A DNA stretch of 64,000 nt from Myxococcus dinghuensis (GCF_024198235.1 NZ_JAKCFB010000031.1:1-64000); one strand, 5' to 3'. Positions 19,580 to 28,059 are shown, counted from the stretch's first letter. Translations and numbers: made by a program. Notes: a model not told the origin generated them from the sequence alone.

Positions 19580-20884
19580 GTGCAACCCTACGAGCTCATC
19601 AAGACCAAGCGGGATGGCGGCCGGCTCGCCCCGGCGGACATCCTCGCGTTCATCCAGGCATATACGGCGGGAACGGTGGCCGACTACCAGATGTCGGCCA
19701 TGTGCATGGCCATCTTCTTCCAGGGGCTGGACTCCCGGGAGCTGGGGGCCTGGGCGCGGGCCATGTTGGAGTCCGGCGAGGTGCTGGACCTGTCCGACAC
19801 CCCGGGGGTGAAGGTGGACAAACACTCGACCGGAGGGGTGGGGGACAAGGTGTCCCTCAGCCTGGCTCCGCTGGCCGCCGCGTGCGGGGTGCCGGTGCCC
19901 ATGATCTCCGGCCGCGGCCTGGGCCACACGGGTGGGACGCTCGACAAGCTGGAGTCGATCCCCGGCTTCAACGTCAACCTGTCGACGACCGAGTATCGCC
20001 AACTGGTGCGTGAGGTGGGCTGCTGCCTGATTGGCCAGACGGCGCAGGTGGCCCCCGCGGACAAGAAGCTCTACGCGCTGCGCGATGTCACGGCGACGGT
20101 GGACTGCATCCCGCTCATCGCCTCGTCCATCATGAGCAAGAAGCTGGCGGAGGGCATCGACGCGCTGGTGCTGGACGTGAAGGTGGGCAGTGGCGCCTTC
20201 ATGAAGCGCGACGAGGACGCCCGCACGTTGGCGAAGACGATGATCGGCCTGGGCGCGGAGATGGGGCGCAAGGTGGTGGCCCTGTTGACGGACATGGACC
20301 AGCCGCTCGGCCGCAAGGTGGGCAACTCGCTGGAGGTGATGGAGGCGGTGGACATGCTCCGGGGCGAGGCGCCGGAGGACTACACCGAGATCACCTACGC
20401 GCTGACGGCGGAGATGCTCGTGTTGGGCAAGAAGGCCGCCACGGTGGACGAGGCGCGCGACAAGCTGCGCCGCGTGGTCGAGGACGGCAGCGCCATCCGC
20501 AAGCTCAAGGAGATCGTCCAGGTGCAGGGCGGCGATCCGCGCTCCATCGACGACTACTCGCTCCTGCCCCAGGCGCGCTCCACCGTGGACGTGGTGGCGC
20601 CCCGGGATGGATACGTGACGGGCATCGACACCGAGGGCGTGGGCCTCGCGGGCGTGGCGCTCGGCGCCGGGCGTCAGCGGGTGGACAGCAAGATCGACCC
20701 GGCCGTGGGCTTCACCCTCTTGAAGAAGACGGGCGAGGCCGTGAAGGAGGGCGAGCCCGTGGTGCGCGTCCACTTCAACGACGAGGGCCCGGTGGAGAAC
20801 GTGAAGGCGCGCCTCCTGGCCGCGTACCGCTTCGGCGACGCGGCTCCCGCGCCCCGCCCGCTGGTTCGCGAGCGGGTGGAGTAG
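19580..20884 (+). CDS. Pyrimidine-nucleoside (thymidine) phosphorylase
   Basis: Splits thymidine, uridine or deoxyuridine with phosphate into base and (deoxy)ribose 1-phosphate in the cytosol. The 434-residue product has the family signature SGRGLGHTGGTLDKLESIPG, the phosphate loop KHSTGGVGDK, DVKVGSGAF and the C-terminal alpha/beta domain. The family normally begins with a short helix of type MRAYELIxKKRDG; the GTG at 19580 gives QPYELIKTKRDGG at that place, so it is preferred. It is divergent from the nucleoside importer, matching uptake to breakdown. The deoxyribose 1-phosphate product feeds DeoC after mutase action. Confidence 0.93.
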   Translation: MQPYELIKTKRDGGRLAPADILAFIQAYTAGTVADYQMSAMCMAIFFQGLDSRELGAWARAMLESGEVLDLSDTPGVKVDKHSTGGVGDKVSLSLAPLAAACGVPVPMISGRGLGHTGGTLDKLESIPGFNVNLSTTEYRQLVREVGCCLIGQTAQVAPADKKLYALRDVTATVDCIPLIASSIMSKKLAEGIDALVLDVKVGSGAFMKRDEDARTLAKTMIGLGAEMGRKVVALLTDMDQPLGRKVGNSLEVMEAVDMLRGEAPEDYTEITYALTAEMLVLGKKAATVDEARDKLRRVVEDGSAIRKLKEIVQVQGGDPRSIDDYSLLPQARSTVDVVAPRDGYVTGIDTEGVGLAGVALGAGRQRVDSKIDPAVGFTLLKKTGEAVKEGEPVVRVHFNDEGPVENVKARLLAAYRFGDAAPAPRPLVRERVE

Positions 20885-20905
20885 GGCGGCGCCCACGGGT
20901 CCCCG

Positions 20906-20934
20906 GCGGCGGAGGTCGAGGTCGCCTCCGCCGC
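20906..20934. terminator. Hairpin terminator between phosphorylase and SDR genes
   Basis: A perfect 10-bp stem (GCGGCGGAGG with CCTCCGCCGC) and a 9-base loop, 22 bp after the phosphorylase stop and 77 bp from the end of the convergent SDR gene. It lacks a U-run but could serve both genes. Confidence 0.6.
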
Positions 20935-21010
20935 GTGCTCGGGAGGGTAACCCTCGTCCCGGAGACTTCGTGGTCAGCGGGTGGCCGTGGCGTGGAGGGG
21001 CCCGCGGGGG

Positions 21011-21760
21011 TCAGGCGCCCTGGCCGCCATCCACGGTGAGCACGGTGCCCGTGACGTAGGACGCACCGGGGCTGGCGAGGAACACGACGCTCGCGGCGAC
21101 CTCCTCCGGGCGGCCGAAGCGTCCCACGGGGATGGTGGCGTTGATGGCGGGCTTGAGTGGCTCGAGCCCCGCGGACAGGTCCGTGTCCGTGAACCCGGGC
21201 TGCACCACGTTGACGGTGATGCCTTTGGGCCCGAGGTCTCTCGCCGCGCCCTTGCTGAACCCGACGACGGCGGCCTTCGTCGCCGTGTAGTCCGCCATCC
21301 CGGGCATCCCCACGCGGTCAGCAACGCTGGAGCCCACCGTGATGATGCGGCCTCCGTGGCCCATCACCTTCACCGCCTCGCGAATGGCGGTGATGACGCC
21401 CGTGACGTTGACGTCGCTCTGCCGGTCGAACGTCGTTACGTCGCTCCCGGTCCCATCCACCGCGCCGCCCACCGCCATGCCCGCGTTGTTGACGAGGATG
21501 TCCAGCCGCCCGAAGTGCCGCGCCACCGCGTGCACCAACTGTGTCACCTCCGCCGCCACACCCTGGTCGGCCTGGAATGCCGCCGCACGGACCCCCTGGG
21601 CCTTCAGCTCCTCCACCAACACCCGCGCCTTCTCCTCCGACGCCACGTAGCTGATGGCCACGTCCGCGCCTTCCTCCGCGAGCGCCCGCGCCGTCGCCGC
21701 GCCAATCCCCCGCGACCCACCCGTCACCAGCGCCACCTTGCCTGCCAGCTTCTTCGCCAT
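21011..21760 (-). CDS. SDR-family NAD(P)-dependent oxidoreductase
   Basis: A 249-residue classical short-chain dehydrogenase. It has the nucleotide motif TGGSRGIG, the NNAG motif (DILVNNAGMAVGG), a catalytic Ser in VGSSVADR, and the YxxxK pair in MADYTATKAAVVGFSKG. Preference for NADP is suggested by the basic residue after the Gly loop but is not certain. The substrate is unknown; the FabG-like length fits 3-ketoacyl or sugar/alcohol reductases. The start ATG at 21760 follows a GAGGGAACGAAC RBS. It is divergent from a TetR regulator that probably controls it. Confidence 0.9.
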   Translation of the reverse strand: MAKKLAGKVALVTGGSRGIGAATARALAEEGADVAISYVASEEKARVLVEELKAQGVRAAAFQADQGVAAEVTQLVHAVARHFGRLDILVNNAGMAVGGAVDGTGSDVTTFDRQSDVNVTGVITAIREAVKVMGHGGRIITVGSSVADRVGMPGMADYTATKAAVVGFSKGAARDLGPKGITVNVVQPGFTDTDLSAGLEPLKPAINATIPVGRFGRPEEVAASVVFLASPGASYVTGTVLTVDGGQGA

Positions 21761-21780
21761 GTTCGTTCCCTCGTGGATGT

Positions 21781-21922
21781 GTGTCGTTCGGTACATAATT
21801 GGGCGCGGACGCACCCCTCCCGCCGCGCTTCGTCGCGGGGAGCGGCCGTGGATTGTGTACCGATGAGTACGGATTTACGGCCGTGGCCGCCGTGAAGCAA
21901 GGCAATTAGTATCGAACGGTAT
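21781..21922. promoter_or_regulatory. Candidate TetR operators between SDR and TetR genes
   Basis: GTAyCGAACG occurs on the minus strand at 21793-21784 and on the plus strand at 21909-21918, close to the two divergent start codons. A third GTACCGA lies at 21857-21863. The two outer copies are centred on CGTTCG and CGAACG and form imperfect palindromes, as expected for TetR binding. The site at 21908-21922 reaches the regulator ATG, consistent with autoregulation. This is pattern evidence only. Confidence 0.45.
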
Positions 21923-22529
21923 GAAACCCAGGACGGAAGCCGCCCCGGTGGGGCGCCCCCGAGCCTTCGACGTGGACGAGGCGTTGGACCGTGCGCTGCG
22001 CCTGTTCTGGCGCCAGGGCTATGAGGGCACGTCGTTGTCGGACCTGACGGAGGAGCTGGGCATCAACCGGCCGAGCCTCTACGCGGCCTTCGGCAACAAG
22101 GAGGAGCTGTTCCGCAAGGCGCTGGAGCGTTACGTGGAGCACCACCTCATCCTCTACCGGGAGGCGTTCGCGAAGCCGACGGCGCGCGAGGCGATGGAGC
22201 ATCTGGTGCTCGGGTTGGCGGATGCGCAGACGCTGCCGCGAGGGCCTCGGGGCTGCATCACCGTCCAAGGCGCGCTGGTGAGCGGAGAGGCGGCCGCGCC
22301 CATCCAGAAGGAGCTGGCCGCGCGTCGTCTGGCGGGAGAGAAGGCGATCCGCGAGCGACTGGAGCAGGGCCAGCGCGACGGCGACGTACCCCCGCACGTC
22401 GACTGCGCGGACCTCGCCCGCTACATCAACACCGTCACCCAGGGCATGGCCGTCCAGGCCGCCACCGGCACGAGCCGCGAGGACCTGCGGCGCGTGGCCC
22501 GCATGTCCCTGGCCGCGTGGCCGACGTAG
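21921..22529 (+). CDS. TetR/AcrR-family transcriptional regulator
   Basis: A 202-residue repressor-type protein. Residues 12-60 form the TetR helix-turn-helix (VGRPRAFDVDEALDRAL, GYEGTSLSDLTEELGI, PSLYAAFGNKEELF). The C-terminal ligand domain contains GPRGCITVQGALVSGE, typical of the TetR_C subgroup that controls neighbouring oxidoreductases and drug-response genes. The ATG at 21921 directly follows a candidate operator. It most likely represses itself and the divergent SDR gene; the inducer is unknown. Confidence 0.9.
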   Translation: MKPRTEAAPVGRPRAFDVDEALDRALRLFWRQGYEGTSLSDLTEELGINRPSLYAAFGNKEELFRKALERYVEHHLILYREAFAKPTAREAMEHLVLGLADAQTLPRGPRGCITVQGALVSGEAAAPIQKELAARRLAGEKAIRERLEQGQRDGDVPPHVDCADLARYINTVTQGMAVQAATGTSREDLRRVARMSLAAWPT

Positions 22530-22568
22530 TGCGCGCGAGGTGGCCTTCGTCTATCGGCGAGGCCGTTC

Positions 22569-23345
22569 TCAGGCGTCGCCGTGCACCTCTTGCTGCTTCT
22601 GGGTGAGCCGTCGTTGGAGGTGTGTCACGACGCGGACGCACAGCACCGTGCTCATGAGGAGCATCGCGGTGTACGTGATGCGGAGCGCCTTGATTCCGAA
22701 CTCCGAGAGGTCGTCGCGGCCGATGACCCAGACGTTCCCGATTCCGAGCGCGAGGGTGAGCAGCGTGGCGCACCACCATGCGCGTATCTGCCGGGGCCGG
22801 TGGACATCTCCCCCCAGGTCGCGCCAGACATCCCTGAACCACTGATAGGGCGTGAAGAGGCTCGGGCCCGGGATGAACCAGGACAGGATGGCCCAGAGCG
22901 GGGAGCGCGGGTTGCCCCCGAGCATCGTCGTGGCCCGTGTCACCCGGAATTGCCACGTCAGGAACCCGACGATGCTGCACGTGAGCGTCACGGTGCCGGT
23001 CAGCCTCACGACGAGGAGGCAGGTTCCGTAGACTTCGAAGGCCTCGGGCTTCGAGTACCCGAGTGCTCGGAGGGTGCTGTAGACCCAGACGTACACGACG
23101 AGATAGGCGAGCTCGACGACCATGCGGAGGCTGATGCTCCAGGTCGTGACGAGCGCCCATGGACGGGTCGGAGGCAGGGGTTGTCGCCGACATCGCGCGA
23201 GGCAGGTCGTGCATGCCTGGGCGCCGCGTCCTTCACACTGCTCGCAGACGAAGCTCCCACAGCGGGGACATGTTCCCACCGCGGCCTGGTCTGGATGCCA
23301 GGCACAGGTGGCATCGATGGCGGGAGCGGTGGAGGTTGTCGGCAT
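22569..23345 (-). CDS. DUF4328-like membrane protein with N-terminal B-box-type zinc finger
   Basis: A 258-residue protein. The first 50 residues carry a C/H-rich finger of B-box type (CAWHPDQ, CPRCGSFVCEQC, CTTCLARC). Five or so membrane helices follow, with the intervening PGPSLFTPYQWFRDVWRD motif typical of DUF4328 membrane proteins. The cytoplasmic finger suggests a protein- or ligand-binding role, but the function is unknown. The gene is convergent with the TetR gene and divergent from the SET-domain gene, with a strong 18-bp palindrome in its promoter region. Confidence 0.75.
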   Translation of the reverse strand: MPTTSTAPAIDATCAWHPDQAAVGTCPRCGSFVCEQCEGRGAQACTTCLARCRRQPLPPTRPWALVTTWSISLRMVVELAYLVVYVWVYSTLRALGYSKPEAFEVYGTCLLVVRLTGTVTLTCSIVGFLTWQFRVTRATTMLGGNPRSPLWAILSWFIPGPSLFTPYQWFRDVWRDLGGDVHRPRQIRAWWCATLLTLALGIGNVWVIGRDDLSEFGIKALRITYTAMLLMSTVLCVRVVTHLQRRLTQKQQEVHGDA

Positions 23346-23372
23346 GGAGGGACGAACTGGCGGGTCGAACCA

Positions 23373-23390
23373 ACATCATACGTATGGTGT
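23373..23390. promoter_or_regulatory. 18-bp near-perfect palindrome (candidate operator)
   Basis: ACATCATACGTATGGTGT differs from its own reverse complement in one base pair only; the core CATACGTATG is a perfect 10-bp palindrome. It lies 28-45 bp upstream of the DUF4328 start and contains a possible -10 element TATGAT on the minus strand. It sits in the divergent region with the SET gene. Probably a regulator binding site; the regulator is unknown. Confidence 0.5.
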
Positions 23391-23486
23391 GACAGGCCTT
23401 GGCTGTGGGAGGCGAGGGGACGCCCACGCTCCCTGCTTCCCGCCGGCCCCGGAACACGGCAATGTGCCGCGCACTGGCGGACACGC

Positions 23487-23897
23487 ATGAACACAGGCGA
23501 AGCACTGCACCTCCATCCGGGTGTGAAGGTCCGGCCCTGTGAATGGGGCTACGGTGTCTTCACCGACGAGTTCATCAAGGCGGGCGACCTCATCGAGGAG
23601 TGCCGCTACCTCAAGGTGCTCCAGAAGCACACGCGCCACCCCCCGCTCGACGACTACGTCTTCCAGATCCGCTGGAGCGAACGGGAGCAGCAGCCCGCGG
23701 GGGACTGGGTCGCGCTCGTGCTGGGCTACGGCATGCTCTACAACCACGCCAAGGAGCCCAACGCCGCGTATTACCGCGCGGTGGACCGCGACCTCTTCAC
23801 CTTCTACGCCCTGCGCGACATCCACCCCGGCGAGCAGGTGTTCATCAGCTACGGCGACGAGTGGTGGGACTCGCGGGGCCAGGGTGTGCCTCCCTGA
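23487..23897 (+). CDS. Small SET-domain protein (putative protein lysine methyltransferase)
   Basis: A 136-residue protein that is almost only a SET core. It has GYGVFTDEFIKAGDLIEE at the start of the fold, the cofactor/knot motif YNHAKEPNAAY (NHxxxPN) and GEQVFISYGDEWW (GEExxxxYG) near the end. There are no pre- or post-SET cysteines. Bacterial SET proteins of this size are SAM-dependent lysine methyltransferases or relatives of unknown substrate. The ATG at 23487 is the first start before the fold; in-frame sequence further upstream overlaps the divergent gene. Confidence 0.82.
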   Translation: MNTGEALHLHPGVKVRPCEWGYGVFTDEFIKAGDLIEECRYLKVLQKHTRHPPLDDYVFQIRWSEREQQPAGDWVALVLGYGMLYNHAKEPNAAYYRAVDRDLFTFYALRDIHPGEQVFISYGDEWWDSRGQGVPP

Positions 23898-24298
23898 ACC
23901 AGGGCGGCCTCGCGGGGGTGGGCGCGGGTCCACACGCCTGGACGCGGGGCGCAACGCGGGCGCACTCTCGGTACAAGACATTCTTCTGGGCGGAGGGTGG
24001 GGTGGATGAAATTCCGGCCCTCTCTCCCGGGTGGGGGCGGGTATGATGCCCGCCTGATGGGGCTGCGAGCACACGAGAAGGGCTCGGCGGAGGTTCGCCG
24101 GGGGGCCTGGGCGCGGGAGGCGGGGGTGGATGACCTCGCGGACGCGTCGGCGGAGCTGCGCATGCCTCTTGCCCCGGGCTCGACGCCGGTGTTCATGCAC
24201 ACCGTGCCAGGAGGGGCCGCCGTCTCCGGCCAGATACGGATGATGGCGGGGGCATGAGCGGCAGGACTGTGACGGCGATGGCCGAGAGGAACGATTCG
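23898..24298 (+). other. Intergenic stretch with a doubtful small open frame
   Basis: About 400 bp between the SET and PilZ genes. A frame from 23997 (or internal ATGs at 24006 and 24057) to 24257 could encode up to 86 residues, and its stop forms an ATGA overlap with an alternative PilZ start at 24254. The peptide shows no motif and codon pattern evidence is weak, so I do not call a gene. A short hairpin GGCGGG/CCCGCC lies at about 24034-24052. Confidence 0.35.
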
Positions 24299-24643
24299 AT
24301 GAGTGACAAGGCCGAGGACCGGCGCGACTCCCCACGGATTCCCATGCGCCTGAAGGTGCGACGGGCGGGAAGCTCGGCGGACTTCGAGGCGGGGGAGGGC
24401 GACCTGTCCCTGGGGGGCTGCGCCTGGAATGGTCCCGGGCTGGAGGCGGGCGCCCAGGTCGAGGTGCGCTTCAACCTGCCCCTGCTCCCGGACGAGGTCG
24501 AGGCCCGGGGCGAGGTGCTCCACGTCACGGATGGCCCGCAGGGGCCCGCCGCGCACGTGCGCTTCATGGACCTGCCGGTCGAGGCGGAGCTGGCCATCGC
24601 CCGCTACCTGGACGACGTGCAGCTCTCCGGCGGCAAGAGCTGA
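24299..24643 (+). CDS. PilZ-domain protein (probable c-di-GMP receptor)
   Basis: A single-domain PilZ protein of about 114 residues. It has the c-di-GMP motifs RRDSPR (RxxxR) near the N-terminus and DLSLGGC (DxSxxG) about 30 residues later, so binding looks possible. The C-terminal strand pattern (VRFMDLPVEAELAIARYL) completes the fold. The ATG at 24299 is preceded by GAGAGGA at good spacing; in-frame ATGs at 24254 and 24278 are alternatives. Role: stand-alone c-di-GMP adaptor, perhaps for motility or polysaccharide output; partner unknown. Confidence 0.85.
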   Translation: MSDKAEDRRDSPRIPMRLKVRRAGSSADFEAGEGDLSLGGCAWNGPGLEAGAQVEVRFNLPLLPDEVEARGEVLHVTDGPQGPAAHVRFMDLPVEAELAIARYLDDVQLSGGKS

Positions 24644-24676
24644 AGGCCCCACCCCGTAGCGCGCGAGGAAGCCTCC

Positions 24677-25081
24677 ATGGCGGATGACATTCCCTGGGAG
24701 CGCCTGTTCGAGGACGCCACGCGCGTGCGCGAGCGCGCGCACGTGCCGTACTCCCGCTTCCCGGTGGGGGCGGCCATCCTCTACGCGGACGGCTCGGTGG
24801 TCGCGGGCTGCAACGTGGAGAACGCCACCTACGGGCTGACCGTCTGCGCCGAGCGCAACGCCTTCGCCGCGGGCGTGGCGCAGGGGCGCTCGCGCCCCGT
24901 GGCGGTGGCCATCGTCGCGAACACGGACGTGCCGTGCCCGCCGTGTGGCATGTGCCGGCAGGTGATGGCGGAGTTCGCCGGAAACGCATTGTCGGTGCGC
25001 AGCAGGACCCCGAAGGGGGACGAGGCGCGCTACACCCTGGGCGAGCTGCTGCCGCACGCCTTCACCAAGGACTTCTTCTAG
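24677..25081 (+). CDS. cdd: Cytidine deaminase
   Basis: Deaminates cytidine and deoxycytidine to uridine and deoxyuridine in the cytosol. The 134-residue product has the homotetrameric CDA hallmarks: YSRFPVGAAI, GCNVENATYGLTVCAERNAF (HAE-type CAE with zinc Cys and catalytic Glu) and PCPPCGMCRQVM with the other two zinc cysteines. The next gene, a nucleoside-deaminase-like amidohydrolase, starts 15 bp after the stop, so the two are probably co-transcribed. It feeds the pyrimidine-nucleoside phosphorylase found 4 kb upstream. Confidence 0.95.
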   Translation: MADDIPWERLFEDATRVRERAHVPYSRFPVGAAILYADGSVVAGCNVENATYGLTVCAERNAFAAGVAQGRSRPVAVAIVANTDVPCPPCGMCRQVMAEFAGNALSVRSRTPKGDEARYTLGELLPHAFTKDFF

Positions 25082-25095
25082 GAAAGCCCGTACGC

Positions 25096-26439
25096 GTGGA
25101 TCTGCTCCTGACTGGCGGAACCGTGGTGACGATGAACCGCGAGCGCGAGGTGCTCGTGGAGGCGGACGTGCTCGTCCAGGACGGGCGCATCGCCAAGGTG
25201 GGACGCGGGCTGAAGCCCCGCGGGACGCGCCGGGTGGTGGATGTGACGGGGAAGGTGGTGCTCCCCGGCTTCATCCATGGCCACCTGCACGCCTGCCAGA
25301 CGCTGTTCCGGGGCCGCGCGGACGGCCTGGAGCTGCTCGACTGGCTGCGCGAGCGCATCTGGCCCTTCGAGGCGTCGCATGACGCGGCGTCCATGCGCGC
25401 GTCGGCGGACCTGACGTTCGCGGAGCTCATCCGCTCGGGCTCCACCGCCGCGCTCGACATGGGCAGCGTGCACCACTACGACGCCGTCTTCGAGTCGGCG
25501 CGGGACGCCGGCTTCCGGCTGGTGGGGGGCAAGGCGATGATGGACGCGGGCGCGAACGTGCCCGACGGCCTGCGCGAGTCCACCGCGGAGTCGCTGGCCC
25601 ACAGCCTCCAGTTGCTGGAGCGCTGGCACGACACGCACGAGGGCCGGCTGCGCTACGCCTTCGCGCCCCGCTTCGTCCTGTCCTGCACGCCGGAGCTGAT
25701 GCGCGAGGTGGCGCGGCTGTCGCGCGAGCACGACGTGCGCATCCACACGCACGCCAGCGAGAACGCGAAGGAGACGGACGCGGTGCGCCAGTACTCGGGC
25801 GGCCGGGACAACGTCGACTTCTTCCACACGCTGGGCGTCAGCGGGCCGCACGTGACGCTGGCCCACTGCGTGTGGCTGTCCGCCGAGGAGCAGGAGCTCT
25901 TGCGCGACACGCGCACCGTGGTGTGCCACTGCCCGGGCTCCAACCTGAAGCTGGGCTCGGGCATCGCCAAGGTGCCGGAGATGCTGGAGGCCGGCATCAC
26001 CGTGGCGCTCGGCGCGGACGGCGCGCCCTGCAACAACACGCTCGACATGTTCAACGAGATGCGGCTCGCGGCGGTGCTCCACAACCCGCGCGTGGGCCCG
26101 CTGGCGATGACGCCCATGCGCGTGCTGGAGATGGCCACGCTGCATGGCGCCCGGGCGCTGGGGCTCGAGGACCAGGTGGGCTCGCTGGAGCCGGGCAAGC
26201 GCGCCGACATCACGGTGGTGGACCTGTCCGACCTGCACGCCGCCCCCACGCCGGAGGACGTGCTCGCGCCGCTGGTCTACTCCGGCCGGGCCACGGACGT
26301 GACGCACGTCTTCATCGACGGGCGGCCCGTGCTCAAGGACGGCGTGCTCACCACGCTGGACCGCGCCTCCGTGGTGGCCAACGCCAACGCCAACGTCGAG
26401 CGCATCCTCCAGCGCCGCAAGCGCGCCCGGAGCAGCTGA
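25096..26439 (+). CDS. Amidohydrolase-family deaminase (nucleoside/adenosine-analogue or guanine type)
   Basis: A 447-residue metal-dependent deaminase of the SAH deaminase/MtaD/AtzA group. The metal motif is HGHLH rather than the more usual HxHTH, with HTHASE, LAHC and GADGAPCNNTLDMFNE supplying the remaining ligands. The segment CPGSNLKLGSGIAKVPEML is characteristic of adenosine-analogue, guanine and triazine deaminases. Location beside cytidine deaminase favours a nucleoside or nucleobase substrate such as 5'-deoxyadenosine or S-adenosylhomocysteine, but sequence alone cannot choose. The GTG at 25096 has an AGGAAAG RBS that overlaps the cdd stop region. Confidence 0.87.
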   Translation: MDLLLTGGTVVTMNREREVLVEADVLVQDGRIAKVGRGLKPRGTRRVVDVTGKVVLPGFIHGHLHACQTLFRGRADGLELLDWLRERIWPFEASHDAASMRASADLTFAELIRSGSTAALDMGSVHHYDAVFESARDAGFRLVGGKAMMDAGANVPDGLRESTAESLAHSLQLLERWHDTHEGRLRYAFAPRFVLSCTPELMREVARLSREHDVRIHTHASENAKETDAVRQYSGGRDNVDFFHTLGVSGPHVTLAHCVWLSAEEQELLRDTRTVVCHCPGSNLKLGSGIAKVPEMLEAGITVALGADGAPCNNTLDMFNEMRLAAVLHNPRVGPLAMTPMRVLEMATLHGARALGLEDQVGSLEPGKRADITVVDLSDLHAAPTPEDVLAPLVYSGRATDVTHVFIDGRPVLKDGVLTTLDRASVVANANANVERILQRRKRARSS

Positions 26440-26445
26440 ACGGCC

Positions 26446-27810
26446 TCACGCCGGCAGCCACACCACGAAGGACGTCGCCCACCCGGGCGCGTCCTCCAGC
26501 ACCAACCGCCCGCCGTGGGCCTCCGCCGCGAGCCGCGAGAAGTACAGGCCCAGGCCGTAGCCCCGGCGGCTGTCGCGCTCCAGGTCGCCCTGCACGTACT
26601 TGTCGAAGAGGCGGGCGCGCAGCTCGGCGGGGATGGGGACGCCGTCGTTGCGCACCGCCAGCCACCGTCCCCTCGCGTCCACGCCACCCTCCAGCCGCAC
26701 CCGGCCCCCGGTGGGGGCATAGCGCACGGCGTTGGTGGCCAGGTTCTCCACCACGCGCACCAGCAGGTCCAGGTCACCGACCAGCTCCAGCCGCTCGGGG
26801 ATTTCGACGTCGAGGGTGATGCGGCGGGCGCGCGCCACGCTCTGCATGGAGCGGCGCACGTCCTCCAGGAGCGCGCCGACCAGCAGCGGCGTCTTGCGCG
26901 GCTCCAGCCGGCCTTCCTCCAGCCGGGGGACATCCATCAGGTCGGCGATCATCCGGTCCAGGCGGGCGGTGACGGCCAGGCCCGTGCGCACGGACTCCAG
27001 GAGGCTCTCCACCTTCAGCTCGTGCTCCATCCACGACAGCGTCATGGTGAGCGCGGACAGGGGCGAGCGCAGGTCGTGCACCAGGAACTGCGTCAGCGTC
27101 TCCTTGTCCCGTTGCAGCGCGGACAACTGGTCGTTGCGCGCATGCTCCGCCGCGAGCAGCCGCTCGATGGTGCGCCGCGCCTCCTCCACCTCCTGGAAGC
27201 GCCGTGCCTCCAGGGCCCGCTCCACCTCCGCGCGGGTGAGGGCGACGGCGGCCAGGCGCAGCCGCCGCGTCTTGTAGTGGCTGACCCCGGCCATCATCAG
27301 CAGCGTCACCACGGCGATGACCACCGGCCCCCAACTGACGGAGGCCTCGCGCATCAGCGCGCCCTGCGCGAGCGCGCCCAGGGACGCCGTGGCGTAGACG
27401 ACCCCTGGTTGCAGCGTCAGGCCGCTGAGCGCGACGACGAGCGCGAACAGCCCCAGGCTGAAGCCGGCCACGCCCGCGGGGAAGGGGGAGATGGGCAGCG
27501 CCACGTGCTGGAGGCCGTAGACGAGCGCCACGTCCATCAGCGACTGCGCCGCCCCGAGCCACCGCGCCTCCGGCCGCTTCCTCACCACGAACAGCACGGC
27601 GGCCACGCCCACGTAGGGCCCCAGGATGGCCGGGTAGGGCTCCCAGTCCTCGCCCCCCGCCTGCCACAGCGTGGTGGTCAGGACCAGGAAGATGGCGGCG
27701 CCGACCAGACGCACGGCCGCCCCCGTGCCCAGCACGCTGCGGCGCTGGGCGTCCACCGCCCGCGCCAGCGAGTCCTCGAAGCGTTGGGGCCACGCCAGCG
27801 TCCCGTCCAC
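26446..27810 (-). CDS. Membrane sensor histidine kinase
   Basis: A 454-residue kinase. About six hydrophobic segments (residues 30-185) form a membrane sensor without a large periplasmic loop, followed by a coiled coil (about 190-235). The H box is FLVHDLRSPLSAL with the phospho-acceptor His present. The HATPase domain has NLATNAVRYAP (N), an altered VRNDGVPI (G1; DxGxG reads NDGVPI) and GYGLGLYFSRLAAEAHGG (G2). No response regulator is adjacent. It is divergent from the pspA operon, so envelope stress is a plausible input. Confidence 0.9.
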   Translation of the reverse strand: MDGTLAWPQRFEDSLARAVDAQRRSVLGTGAAVRLVGAAIFLVLTTTLWQAGGEDWEPYPAILGPYVGVAAVLFVVRKRPEARWLGAAQSLMDVALVYGLQHVALPISPFPAGVAGFSLGLFALVVALSGLTLQPGVVYATASLGALAQGALMREASVSWGPVVIAVVTLLMMAGVSHYKTRRLRLAAVALTRAEVERALEARRFQEVEEARRTIERLLAAEHARNDQLSALQRDKETLTQFLVHDLRSPLSALTMTLSWMEHELKVESLLESVRTGLAVTARLDRMIADLMDVPRLEEGRLEPRKTPLLVGALLEDVRRSMQSVARARRITLDVEIPERLELVGDLDLLVRVVENLATNAVRYAPTGGRVRLEGGVDARGRWLAVRNDGVPIPAELRARLFDKYVQGDLERDSRRGYGLGLYFSRLAAEAHGGRLVLEDAPGWATSFVVWLPA

Positions 27811-27944
27811 GGGTCATGGGTTTTCCTCAGTTCCCGGGCCAGGGCAAGTTCTCTAGAGGGGGAGGCGCCGGGCGGGCGCTGCGACGCAGGTGCGGGGCGC
27901 GAGCGTGCCGACCGCGATGGACGGGCTTGTGGCGCGCCGGCAAT

Positions 27945-27970
27945 CACCTTAGGTGAGTGCACGTAGCACT
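27945..27970. promoter_or_regulatory. Two adjacent palindromes upstream of pspA
   Basis: CACCT-T-AGGTG (27945-27955) is followed directly by AGTGC-ACGTA-GCACT (27956-27970). Both are perfect inverted repeats. They lie 90-115 bp upstream of pspA and 135-160 bp from the divergent histidine kinase start, so they may bind a regulator of either. No consensus sigma-54 element is visible nearby. Confidence 0.4.
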
Positions 27971-28059
27971 GATCAGCGGGGGCGGTTGTGGCTGCTTGCC
28001 CGCCCCGGAGTTCGTGTAAGGTGGCCTGAAGTAGGTCTGGACGGAGGTAGACCGCCGAC

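Noticed and set aside
24006..24257. Small gene before the PilZ gene
   Set aside because: An ATGA overlap exists with an alternative PilZ start, but the peptide has no recognisable feature and the better RBS supports the later PilZ start.
27811..28059. Sigma-54 promoter upstream of pspA
   Set aside because: GG and GC pairs occur, but not with the required 10-bp spacing (nearest candidate TGGCGCGCCGGC has 7).
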